Source of the DNA: Curtobacterium poinsettiae
Lineage (GTDB): Bacteria > Actinomycetota > Actinomycetes > Actinomycetales > Microbacteriaceae
Reading direction: 5' to 3'
NCBI RefSeq assembly: GCF_025677645.1
Contig: NZ_CP106879.1
Location: forward strand, 1,488,001 to 1,552,000
DNA length: 64,000 nucleotides
Position 1 is the first letter of the stretch. Every line of letters begins with the position of its first letter. The translations under genes were made by a program, and so were the position numbers. Shown here in pieces: positions 49,373-57,090 of this stretch. The notes below the pieces were generated by a model. The model worked only from the letters and a program-made list of their open reading frames with translations. It did not search any database and was not told the origin of the DNA.

Positions 49373-50026
49373 ATGGACGGCATCGACGGTCGCGTACGGG
49401 GCGCGGTCGACCTGTGGCTGCGCTGGCTGCCGCGCTGGCAGATCGGTACCGCCCGCCCGCGCACACGCATCTGCCGGAAGTGCACCGGGTCCCCGATCGC
49501 CGCGGCCGCGGGGTTCGGGCCCGACGTGCCGCACGCCGTCCAGCACGCGCTGATCGGGCGGATCTCGACCATCGTCGAGGACGCCGTCGACGACTACACG
49601 GCGAGGAACCTGCCGCTGCTGCAGCGTGAACTCGAGCGGGCGGCGGCCCGGAAGCGGCACGCGGGGTACCAGCCGGCCGAGGGGTTGTCGCCGGAGTTCC
49701 AGGGCCTCGACGTCGACCCCGAGCCGTCGCCGGGGTCGCCGTTCCTGTTCACCCTCGGCGAGCTGGCCGGCACCGGTGCGGGGGAGCAGACGCCGCGCGA
49801 GCCGCTGTCCGACGAGGCGAAGGCCGCGCTCCGGCACGAGATCGCGCTGTCCGACGAGTGTGCGCGCTCGACCGGGACGGCGGTGTGCCTGGCGCTCATC
49901 GACCACCGGCCGCGGATCGCCGAGGCCGTCGAACGGCTCGTGGAGCCGCAGATCGAGGCGCTGGTGTCGGACATGTTCCGCGGGTTCGACGGGCCGGAGG
50001 ACGGGCCGCGCAGCGGGTTGTTCTGA
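49373..50026 (+). CDS. Hypothetical protein
   Basis: A 217-residue soluble, mostly helical protein. RICRKCTG near residue 33 gives a CxxC pair without a partner pair. The middle (residues 100-150) is Pro/Glu-rich and likely flexible. The C-terminal half has regular heptad-like helices (HRPRIAEAVERLVEPQIEAL). No family is recognised. It follows DUF3097 on the same strand after 70 bp but has its own promoter-like hexamer. Confidence 0.7.
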   Translation: MDGIDGRVRGAVDLWLRWLPRWQIGTARPRTRICRKCTGSPIAAAAGFGPDVPHAVQHALIGRISTIVEDAVDDYTARNLPLLQRELERAAARKRHAGYQPAEGLSPEFQGLDVDPEPSPGSPFLFTLGELAGTGAGEQTPREPLSDEAKAALRHEIALSDECARSTGTAVCLALIDHRPRIAEAVERLVEPQIEALVSDMFRGFDGPEDGPRSGLF

Positions 50027-50057
50027 GGTGCGCGGGCGCGGGGCGCGGGGCTGCGTT

Positions 50058-50150
50058 CGGTGCGAGGTTCCGTACTCGGTGCGAGGGCCGTCCGGCCTCA
50101 CCGAGTACAGAACCTCGCACCGTTCGCACGGCTCCTCGCACGGTGCGAGG
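50058..50150. repeat. GGTGCGAGG-family composite palindrome (copy 2)
   Basis: A 24-bp stem (CGGTGCGAGGTTCCGTACTC outer arm, one mismatch) spans 50058-50122. It is followed 11 nt later by the short palindrome CCTCGCACGGTGCGAGG (50134-50150). It lies between convergent genes, 14 bp from the LacI stop. Confidence 0.85.
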
Positions 50151-50164
50151 TCGGCGGGCCGGTG

Positions 50165-51178
50165 TCAGCGGGGGAGCAGGGTGCGGCCGGGGATCACGGT
50201 CCCGCGCAGTGAGCGGTGCTCGACCGGGCGCGCGGGGTCGTCGATGCGGCCGATGACGAGGTCGATGGCTTCGCGGCCGATGCGCTCGATCGGTTGCTCG
50301 AGCGTCGTGAAGCCGATCCAGTCGCTCGCCAGCGGGTAGACGCCGTCGAACCCGGTGACGGAGAGGTCGCGCGGGACCTCGACACCGCGGCGGGCGAGCG
50401 CCTCGCACACGTCGAGCATCAGCCGGTCGGTCGGACACATCACCGCGGTCACGCCCGACTCCTGCACGGCGTCCACCAGGTCGGCGGCGAGGTCGTCGGG
50501 CGGCCGCACGAAGCTCGCGTCGATGTCGATCACCCGGACGCCACGTGCCCGGAGCCGCTCGAGCATCGCCGAGGACCGCGCGTGCTGCGTGATCGCGTCG
50601 TCGAGCGGGACGGTGAGCACCACGGCCGAGGTGTGGCCGGCGTCGGCGACGGCGTCCGCGATGGAAGCCCCACCGTCGACCTCGTCGCAGTAGACGCTCG
50701 AGAGCGCCGGGTGCAGTTCGGGGCGACCGGCGACGACGGTGGCGATGCGGGGCGCGAACTCGGCGATGTCGGCGGACGGCATCAGGCCGCTGCAGACGAC
50801 GAGCCCGTCGACGCGCATCGACACGAGTGCGGCGAGGGCGGACTTCTCGTCCTCGACCCGCCCGACACCCGTCGTGGTGACGACGCGGTAGCCGAGTTCG
50901 GACGCGCGGCGCTCCATCACGGCGTGCAGTGCGGTGTAGACCATCGACGAGGCGTCACGGACGAGCATCCCGATCGTGTTCGTGCGCCCGCTGACCAGCC
51001 CGCGAGCCATCGCGTTCGCGACGTACCCGAGCTCGGCTGCCGCTCGTTCGACGCGTTCGCGGGTCTCGTCCGAGAACCGTCCCGTCCCGGACAGCACGCG
51101 GCTCACCGCCGACTTCGAGACGCCCGCACGTGCAGCGACGTCGAGGATCGTCGGCTGGGAACCGCGGCTGCCGTTCAC
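50165..51178 (-). CDS. LacI family transcriptional regulator
   Basis: A 337-residue repressor. The helix-turn-helix TILDVAARAGVSKSAVSRVL occupies residues about 8-27, the hinge helix NAMARGLVSGRTNTIGML follows, and a periplasmic-binding-protein-like effector domain ends in a typical VTGFDGVYPLASDWIGFTTL. The GTG at 51178 overlaps the DUF3054 stop. The likely target is the GGGAACGTTCCC palindrome in the leader of the importer operon (inference from neighbourhood and operator type). Confidence 0.9.
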   Translation of the reverse strand: MNGSRGSQPTILDVAARAGVSKSAVSRVLSGTGRFSDETRERVERAAAELGYVANAMARGLVSGRTNTIGMLVRDASSMVYTALHAVMERRASELGYRVVTTTGVGRVEDEKSALAALVSMRVDGLVVCSGLMPSADIAEFAPRIATVVAGRPELHPALSSVYCDEVDGGASIADAVADAGHTSAVVLTVPLDDAITQHARSSAMLERLRARGVRVIDIDASFVRPPDDLAADLVDAVQESGVTAVMCPTDRLMLDVCEALARRGVEVPRDLSVTGFDGVYPLASDWIGFTTLEQPIERIGREAIDLVIGRIDDPARPVEHRSLRGTVIPGRTLLPR

Positions 51179-51597
51179 GCGTCGGACGCTGCGGCGTCCT
51201 GCCGCGACCGCGACCCGGTGAACCGGAGCACGCCGCGGGCGATCGCGCGCCAGCCGAGCAGGAACACCCCGAGCACGATCGTCGCGACGATGACGAACGA
51301 GATCGGCAGCGGGTTGCCGTCGACGTCCCCCTGGCCGGTGGCGACGCGGATGGCCAGACCGACGAAGACCGTGAGGACCCAGACCACGATGCCGGTCGGC
51401 CAGAAGCGCAGCGGTCGAGCCCATGCCCCGCTCGTCACGTACCCGATCGCCCAACCGGCCAGGAACGGGTAGGCGGTGGTCCAGAGCGCCAGGGCCGTGT
51501 TGGCCTCGCCGTGCGACGAGCGCCCGATGAGCGCGAAGACGACGATGAGGACGACGTCGATGACGGCTGCGAGCCAACCCCAGGTGCGTGCGTTCAC
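51175..51597 (-). CDS. DUF3054 family membrane protein
   Basis: A 140-residue integral membrane protein with four predicted helices. It starts MNARTWGWLAAVIDVVLIVV and contains the family segment WTTAYPFLAGWAIGYVTSGA. GTG start. The stop overlaps the lacI-type start (GTGA). Function unknown. Co-transcription with the regulator gives no clear functional link. Confidence 0.82.
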   Translation of the reverse strand: MNARTWGWLAAVIDVVLIVVFALIGRSSHGEANTALALWTTAYPFLAGWAIGYVTSGAWARPLRFWPTGIVVWVLTVFVGLAIRVATGQGDVDGNPLPISFVIVATIVLGVFLLGWRAIARGVLRFTGSRSRQDAAASDA

Positions 51598-51676
51598 CCG
51601 CTCATTCTCGCAGTTGCTGATTCATCCGCTTGCGACTGTGGACGGACGCGGCTGTCCACAGGCTGATCCGGCTGTA

Positions 51677-51691
51677 CTCGCACCGTGCGAG
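51677..51691. repeat. Short palindrome CTCGCACCGTGCGAG
   Basis: A perfect 7-bp-arm palindrome, 21 bp before the nuclease-like gene and 80 bp from the DUF3054 start. It is the same motif as the short palindromes at 50134 and 52664. Confidence 0.7.
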
Positions 51692-51712
51692 GTGTCCGCC
51701 AGCATCCGGTGC

Positions 51713-52663
51713 ATGGCTGCTCATCCCCGTTTCCCCGCCGTCCCAGACTGCACGGTCCTCGTCGCGCACGAGTCACGACCCGACGAGGCCGCGGCGATCC
51801 GGGTCCGGGCCCGCGCTGGGGAACTGATCCGCATCGCGCACGGCCGGTACGCCGACACCGAGCGGTGGAAGGGCCTCCGCCCCGAGCAGCGGCACCACGT
51901 GCTCGTGCGATCACTCGTCGACCGGATCAGACCCCGCTTCGTCGTGTCGCACCTGTCAGCGGCAGCGGTCATCGGTGTGCCGCACGTGGGCCGGTGGCCG
52001 GAACGAGTCCACCTGACCAGACCCGGGCGTGATGCTCGGACGACCAACGCCACGTTCGTCGTGCACGCCGACTTCGACCCGTCGATGGCGGCCACGTGGC
52101 GGTTCCGCACGGACGACCTGACCCTGACGGGGTTCGACGGGACGGCCGTGGACCTCGCCATGACCTTGCCGATGACGGAGGCGGTGGTGGCCCTCGACCG
52201 GCTCCTCGCCCTCGGCGCGGACCGCGACGCCGTCCTGGACGGGGTCGCCCGGCGGGGACGGAAGGGCCGGCGCCGTGCCCTGCGGTCCGTCGGTTTCGCA
52301 GACGCAGCCGCTGACTCGGTCGGGGAGTCGCTGGTCCGGGTCCGTCTGGACGAGTACGGCGCTCCCACCCCGGTGCTGCAACGACGCTTCACCACCCCGG
52401 GCGAGCCGGACATCGTCGTGGACTTCTGGCTCCCGGACCAGGGCGTGGTGATCGAGTTCGACGGTGAGGTGAAGTACCGCGATCCAGGGCTACGCGGAGG
52501 GCGGTCGGCGGAGGACGTCGTCATCGCGGAGAAGTACCGCGAGGACCGCTTGCGCTCCTTCCCCGAGGTACGCGGTGTGATCCGGTACGGCTGGAAGGAC
52601 GTGTGGGACGAGCCCGCGTTCCGCGCGAAGCTTCGGAATGCCCGGGTACCGATGTCACGGTGA
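51713..52663 (+). CDS. AbiEi-like N-terminal domain fused to PD-(D/E)XK nuclease-like domain
   Basis: A 316-residue protein. The N-terminal half (ARAGELIRIAHGRYAD near residue 35, then VVSHLSAAAVIGVPH near 78) resembles the winged-helix antitoxins of AbiEi type. The C-terminal half has the nuclease pattern: GESLVRVRLDEYG near 205, IVVDFWLPDQ near 232 and IEFDGEVKY near 244 (ExK). AEKYREDRLR completes a Vsr/DUF559-like fold. No AbiEii toxin is adjacent. Such solitary proteins are common and uncharacterised in actinobacteria. The start has no clear ribosome site. Confidence 0.72.
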   Translation: MAAHPRFPAVPDCTVLVAHESRPDEAAAIRVRARAGELIRIAHGRYADTERWKGLRPEQRHHVLVRSLVDRIRPRFVVSHLSAAAVIGVPHVGRWPERVHLTRPGRDARTTNATFVVHADFDPSMAATWRFRTDDLTLTGFDGTAVDLAMTLPMTEAVVALDRLLALGADRDAVLDGVARRGRKGRRRALRSVGFADAAADSVGESLVRVRLDEYGAPTPVLQRRFTTPGEPDIVVDFWLPDQGVVIEFDGEVKYRDPGLRGGRSAEDVVIAEKYREDRLRSFPEVRGVIRYGWKDVWDEPAFRAKLRNARVPMSR

Positions 52664-52755
52664 CCTCGCACGGTGCGAGGGGCGGCGCGAACGGTGCGAG
52701 GTTCCGTACTCGGTGCCGGGCTCCAGGGCGGGCACGGAGTACGGAACCTCGCACC
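52664..52755. repeat. GGTGCGAGG-family composite palindrome (copy 3, inverted)
   Basis: The short palindrome CCTCGCACGGTGCGAGG begins right after the nuclease stop (52664-52680). After 11 nt comes the long stem (arms 52692-52717 and 52731-52755, two mismatches). The order is the reverse of copy 2, so the two face each other. Confidence 0.85.
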
Positions 52756-52782
52756 AGGCGCGCAGCACGCGCCCACCCCACC

Positions 52783-52835
52783 GCACCCGGAGTTCACCCG
52801 GCGGCGACGCCGGAGGCACCCGGAGTTCACCCGGC
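52783..52835. repeat. 20-bp direct repeat upstream of the importer operon
   Basis: GCACCCGGAGTTCACCCGGC occurs exactly at 52783-52802 and 52816-52835. The 33-bp offset is about three helical turns, compatible with binding of one protein to both copies on the same DNA face. Confidence 0.85.
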
Positions 52836-52858
52836 AGCGCCACACTCGACCTCGGCGC

Positions 52859-52870
52859 GGGAACGTTCCC
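52859..52870. promoter_or_regulatory. LacI-type operator GGGAACGTTCCC
   Basis: A perfect 12-bp palindrome with the central AACGTT typical of LacI/GalR operators, 82 bp before the substrate-binding protein start. The LacI gene at 50165-51178 is the only such regulator in the window. Confidence 0.7.
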
Positions 52871-52952
52871 ACACGGCCCGCCCGCACCGCCCGCACGACC
52901 GCACGCCCCCACCCCGCACGCCCCCACGCACCACGGAACAGGGAGAACCCAC

Positions 52953-54107
52953 GTGAAGACCCGAGTCCTCGCCGGCCTCGCCATCGCGGCAGCCGCGACC
53001 GTCGCACTCTCCGGCTGTGTCCAGAGCGCCAACGCCTCGAACGCCTCCGACGCCGACGGCACCACCGACCTCACCGTGTTCATCAGCGGCGACACCAACG
53101 TCCAGGACCTCTGGGACAAGTCGCTCATCCCCGCCTTCGAGAAGGCGAACCCGAAGATCCACGTCAGCACCAGCATCGACCTGCACGGCGAGCACGACGC
53201 CCAGACCCAGGCGAACCTCGCCACCGCGGTCAAGGCCGGCAAGTCCGTCGCGTACGACCTCGTCGACGCCGGGTTCGTCACCACCGCCGGCAAGGCCGGG
53301 CTGATGGCGACGGTCAGCGACAGCACGATCCCGAACCTCAAGGACGTCCCTGACGCCACGAGGCAGCAGGGCGGCGACAGCGCCATCCCGTACCGCGCCT
53401 CGAGCGTCCTGCTGGCGTACGACGCGAAGAAGGTCACGGACCCGCCGAAGACCCTCGACGACCTGCTCGCCTGGATCAAGGCGAACCCGGGCGAGTTCGC
53501 CTACAACTCCCCGTCGTCCGGCGGCTCGGGTGGCTCGTTCGTGGCCACGGTGCTCGCGAAGTACCTGACGCCCGCCGAGCAGGAGACGATGCAGACGAAG
53601 TACGACAAGTCGCTCGAGTCGAAGTGGGACGAGGGCTTCGCGGCCCTGAAGGACCTCGGCCCGTCGACGTACCAGAAGGGCGTCTACCCGAACGGCAACG
53701 ACCAGGTCGTGCAGCTGCTCGGCAGCGGCCAGATCGCGATGGCGCCCGTGTGGAGCGACCAGTTCATCACCTCGCAGAAGACCGGCATCATCCCGAAGAC
53801 CGTCAAGGCCGTGCAGATCGACGACCCGTCGTTCACCGGCAGCGCGAGCTTCCTCGGCATCCCCAAGACCGAGCCGGCGGCCAAGAAGGCGGCAGCCGAG
53901 AAGCTCGCCGACTTCGTGCTCAGCGCGAAGGGGCAGCAGCTCGTCGCGAGCGCCGTCTCCGGCTACCCGGTGATCCCGCTCGACAGCCTGCCGAAGTCGG
54001 TCGCCGAGCAGTTCGCCGACGCGAACCCCTCGCAGCTCCGCCTCGGGTTCCAGAGCGACTTCTCCGCCGACATGAACGCGGCGTGGGACGCGAAGGTCCC
54101 GCAGTGA
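52953..54107 (+). CDS. ABC importer substrate-binding lipoprotein
   Basis: A 384-residue lipoprotein. The signal peptide ends in the lipobox ALSGC (Cys near residue 22). The mature protein is a type II periplasmic-binding fold of the iron/putrescine/thiamine or phosphodiester importer group (LTVFISGDTNVQDLWDKSLI at its start, GSGQIAMAPVWSDQF near 265). GGGAGAA precedes the GTG. It is the first gene of a five-gene operon, each following gene overlapping or close. Confidence 0.9.
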   Translation: MKTRVLAGLAIAAAATVALSGCVQSANASNASDADGTTDLTVFISGDTNVQDLWDKSLIPAFEKANPKIHVSTSIDLHGEHDAQTQANLATAVKAGKSVAYDLVDAGFVTTAGKAGLMATVSDSTIPNLKDVPDATRQQGGDSAIPYRASSVLLAYDAKKVTDPPKTLDDLLAWIKANPGEFAYNSPSSGGSGGSFVATVLAKYLTPAEQETMQTKYDKSLESKWDEGFAALKDLGPSTYQKGVYPNGNDQVVQLLGSGQIAMAPVWSDQFITSQKTGIIPKTVKAVQIDDPSFTGSASFLGIPKTEPAAKKAAAEKLADFVLSAKGQQLVASAVSGYPVIPLDSLPKSVAEQFADANPSQLRLGFQSDFSADMNAAWDAKVPQ

Positions 54108-55144
54108 CCCAGACCGTCCAGGACGGCCCGGCAACCGGCCGGGAGGCCCGTGGCGACTCCGCCATGGGCCTCCCGCCCGTCCCGCCCCACGCCCAGGGCC
54201 CGGCGCACCCCGCCGGCGGGCGCACGGCGCAGCAGCGACTGGCCCGCCGTCGGCGGGGGCAGGGCCTCGCCCTCGTCGCCGCCCCGGTGCTGGTCGTCGT
54301 CCTGTTCGTCGGCGTCCCCGTGGTGAACGCCGCCCTGTTCAGCCTCGGGTTCACCGGCGGCCTGAACCAGGCGCTCGCCGACATCGGTGGCGACACCGTG
54401 CGCGGCTTCTCGTTCGCGGTCTACGCCACCCTGCTCGGCAACGCCACGTTCCTGCGTGACCTGGTCGCGACGCTCGGGGTCACCGCGCTGTCGACCGGCC
54501 TGACCGTGGGGCTCGCCGTCGTCGTCGCGGTGATCCTGCGGCTCCGCGGAGGTTTCCTCGGCAAGACCCTCAGCGTCCTGGCCGTCGTGCCGATCTTCGT
54601 GCCGGTGGTCATCGCGAGCTGGTCGATCCTGACCTTCACCGATGCGCAGGGCTTCCTCCGGAGCCTCGGTGCACAGTTCGGCCTCGACGTCCCGGTGTGG
54701 GGCTACACCCTCGTCGCCGTGGTGTTCGGCAGCGTCTGGACGAGCCTGCCGTTCGCGGTGCTCATGATCGCCGGGGCGCTGCAGGGCACCCCGGACGCCC
54801 TGGTCGAGGCCGCGAAGGACGCCGGGGCGAGCACCTGGCGCGTCGTCTGGCAGGTGCTCCTGCCGATGGCCGCGACTCCGCTCGTCATCGCGACGACGTT
54901 CACCGTGATCGGGGTCCTCGGCTCCTTCACGGTGCCGTACTTCACGGGTCCGAACGCCCCGACGATGCTCGGCGTCGACATCTCGAAGTACTTCCAGGCC
55001 TACAACCGCCCCCAGCAGTCGACGGCGATGGCGTTCATCGTGTTCGCCTTCGCCGCGGCCGCGAGCGTGTTCTACCTCCGCTCGACGGTCCGGGCGAACG
55101 CCGGCGAGCTGCGGAAGCAGCAGCAGAAGCAGGAGCAGCCGTGA
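54104..55144 (+). CDS. ABC importer permease 1
   Basis: A 346-residue permease with about six helices and the EAA loop EAAKDAGASTWRVVWQVLLP near residue 230. The GTG overlaps the lipoprotein stop. The N-terminal 60 residues before the first helix are unusually long and contain GREARGDSAMGLPP (residues 12-25), encoded by a complete copy of the GGAGGCCCG palindrome. Confidence 0.9.
   Translation: MTQTVQDGPATGREARGDSAMGLPPVPPHAQGPAHPAGGRTAQQRLARRRRGQGLALVAAPVLVVVLFVGVPVVNAALFSLGFTGGLNQALADIGGDTVRGFSFAVYATLLGNATFLRDLVATLGVTALSTGLTVGLAVVVAVILRLRGGFLGKTLSVLAVVPIFVPVVIASWSILTFTDAQGFLRSLGAQFGLDVPVWGYTLVAVVFGSVWTSLPFAVLMIAGALQGTPDALVEAAKDAGASTWRVVWQVLLPMAATPLVIATTFTVIGVLGSFTVPYFTGPNAPTMLGVDISKYFQAYNRPQQSTAMAFIVFAFAAAASVFYLRSTVRANAGELRKQQQKQEQP
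54140..54175. repeat. GGAGGCCCG-family palindrome inside a coding region
   Basis: CGGGAGGCCCGTGGC pairs with GCCATGGGCCTCCCG (one mismatch) around a 6-nt loop GACTCC. Core and loop length match the intergenic hairpins at 27528 and 47184. Here it is translated as part of permease 1. Confidence 0.85.
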
Positions 55145-55953
55145 TCAAGCGACTCACCGGGACCACCCTGGTCTGGGCCACCGCCGTCGTGCTGGCCGTG
55201 TTCATCCTCGGGCCGCTCGTCTGGCTGGCCGCCCGTGCCTTCGCCACGACGTGGACCTACCCGAACCTGCTGCCCGACGGCTGGACCCTGCAGTGGTGGG
55301 GCACCGTGTTCGAGGACCGCAGCCTGGCCGTGGCGGTGCAGAACTCGCTCGTCCTCGCACCGCTCACGGTCCTCATCGCCGCGGTGGTCTGCCTGCCCGC
55401 CGCGTGGGCGATCAGCCGCATCGAGTTCCCGGGGCGGCGGCTCGTGCTCGTCGGGCTGTTCGCCACGAACGCGTTCCCGAAGATGGGCCTCTTCGTCACG
55501 ATGTCGGCGATGTTCACCGCGCTGGACCTCATGAACACGGTCACCGGCATCCTGATCGTGCACGTCCTGGGCTGCGTCGTGTTCATGACGTGGCTGCCCG
55601 CCGCAGCGTTCTCGGCCGTGCCGCGATCCCTCGAGGAAGCCGCCCGCGACGCCGGGGCCAGCCGCTGGCGGACCTTCTGGAAGGTGACGTTCCCGATCGC
55701 CTGGCCCGGGAACCTCGTCGCGATGGTGATGTCGTTCCTGGCGTCGTTCGACGAGGCGCAGGGCACGTACCTGGTCGGAGCCCCGACGTACATGACGATG
55801 CCGACGGCGATGTACTCGCTCGTCCTCAACTCCCCGCGGCAGGTCTCGGCGGTGTTCGCGATCGCGCTGAGCATCCCGTCCGTGGTCCTGCTGCTGCTCG
55901 CCCGGAAGCACATCATGGGCGGCCGCCTCGCGGACGGCTTCCAGATCCGATGA
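55141..55953 (+). CDS. ABC importer permease 2
   Basis: A 270-residue permease with six predicted helices and the EAA loop EEAARDAGASRWRTFWKVTF near residue 160. The GTG overlaps the permease 1 stop. The two permeases form the heterodimeric membrane channel. The last codons are part of a short tandem duplication (55950-55982). Confidence 0.93.
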   Translation: MIKRLTGTTLVWATAVVLAVFILGPLVWLAARAFATTWTYPNLLPDGWTLQWWGTVFEDRSLAVAVQNSLVLAPLTVLIAAVVCLPAAWAISRIEFPGRRLVLVGLFATNAFPKMGLFVTMSAMFTALDLMNTVTGILIVHVLGCVVFMTWLPAAAFSAVPRSLEEAARDAGASRWRTFWKVTFPIAWPGNLVAMVMSFLASFDEAQGTYLVGAPTYMTMPTAMYSLVLNSPRQVSAVFAIALSIPSVVLLLLARKHIMGGRLADGFQIR

Positions 55954-55982
55954 AGCGACAGAACCCATGAAGCGACAGACCC
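55950..55982. repeat. Tandem duplication at the permease 2/ATPase junction
   Basis: ATGAAGCGACAGAACCC (55950-55966) is followed by the near-identical ATGAAGCGACAGACCC (55967-55982), period 17. The first copy contains the permease 2 stop codon. Confidence 0.85.
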
Positions 55983-56013
55983 GATGACCCACACCAGCAC
56001 GAAAGGCGACCAG

Positions 56014-57090
56014 ATGACGGACCAGGCGCTCGTCGCGGAACGCGCTCCGGGCCTCCAGGCCGACGGCAGCACGACGGACCGGACCCGATCCGGCGGCCTC
56101 ACCATCCGCGGACTGCGCAAGACGCTCGGCGGGCGCGACGTCGTCGCCGGCATCGACCTCGACGTCGCGAAGGGCGAGCTCGTCTCGCTGCTCGGGCCGT
56201 CCGGATGCGGCAAGACCACGACGCTCCGCATGGTGGCGGGGTTCCTGCCCGCCGACGGCGGCGTGGTGGCCATGGGGGACCGCGACGTCACGTCGCTCGG
56301 CCCGGAGCGCCGGCCGAGCGCGATGGTGTTCCAGAACTACGCGCTCTGGCCGCACATGACGGTGACGCAGAACGTCGCGTTCCCGCTGCGGACCCGACGG
56401 GTGCCGAAGCAGCGGGTCGCCGAGCGGGTGCGCGACGCGCTCGAGCTCGTCGGCCTGAGCCACCACGCCGGCTCGAAGCCGACCGCGATCTCGGGCGGTG
56501 AGCAGCAGCGCGTCGCCCTGGCGCGCGCCATCGTGCAGGAGCCCGACGTGCTGCTCCTCGACGAGCCGTTGTCGAACCTCGACGCGAAGCTCCGCGTGAG
56601 CGTCCGCGACGAGATCCGCCGCATCCAGCAGCGACTCGGCATCACGACCGTGATCGTGACGCACGACCAGGACGAAGCGCTCAGCATCTCCGACCGGATC
56701 GCCGTCATGCACGACGGCCGCATCGAGCAGATCGCGACCCCGACGGAGCTCTACGCCCGCCCCGCCACGAGCTTCGTCGCATCGTTCATCGGGTCGACGA
56801 GCGTCGTCACCGGCCGGTTCCTCGCCGGCACGTCGGTCAGTCCGACGGCGGCCGACACGGTCCTGGTCCGGCCCGAGCAGGTCGTGCTCACCGACGACTC
56901 GCCGATCCGTGCGACCGTCGCGCGGGTGCTCATGCGCGGGCACTTCGCCGAGGTGGTGCTCAGCACCGACGGCGCAGAGCTCCGCGCCTACGTCACCGGG
57001 CCACCGCCGACGGTCGGCACCGAGACCGGGGTGCGCCTGGGCGACGTGCTCGTCCACCGCGACGGCGTGCTGCTCGAGGTCGCCCGGTGA
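56014..57090 (+). CDS. ABC importer ATPase (PotA/UgpC-like)
   Basis: A 358-residue ATPase. Walker A GPSGCGKTTT lies near residue 64, the signature ISGGEQQRVALARAI near 162 and Walker B VLLLDEPLSNLD near 182, with a C-terminal TOBE-type regulatory domain. The ATG at 56014 has GAAAGG 7 nt upstream; an ATG 30 nt earlier lacks one. The N-terminal PGLQADG is encoded by a half copy of the GGAGGCCCG repeat. The stop overlaps the next start. Confidence 0.93.
   Translation: MTDQALVAERAPGLQADGSTTDRTRSGGLTIRGLRKTLGGRDVVAGIDLDVAKGELVSLLGPSGCGKTTTLRMVAGFLPADGGVVAMGDRDVTSLGPERRPSAMVFQNYALWPHMTVTQNVAFPLRTRRVPKQRVAERVRDALELVGLSHHAGSKPTAISGGEQQRVALARAIVQEPDVLLLDEPLSNLDAKLRVSVRDEIRRIQQRLGITTVIVTHDQDEALSISDRIAVMHDGRIEQIATPTELYARPATSFVASFIGSTSVVTGRFLAGTSVSPTAADTVLVRPEQVVLTDDSPIRATVARVLMRGHFAEVVLSTDGAELRAYVTGPPPTVGTETGVRLGDVLVHRDGVLLEVAR

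Noticed and set aside
51636..51661. Replication origin suggested by paired DnaA-box-like sequences
   Set aside because: Only two near-matches are present, with no AT-rich element and no dnaA, dnaN or parAB nearby.
50058..52755. Composite transposon
   Set aside because: No transposase or target-site duplication could be identified. The inverted elements are reported as repeats only.
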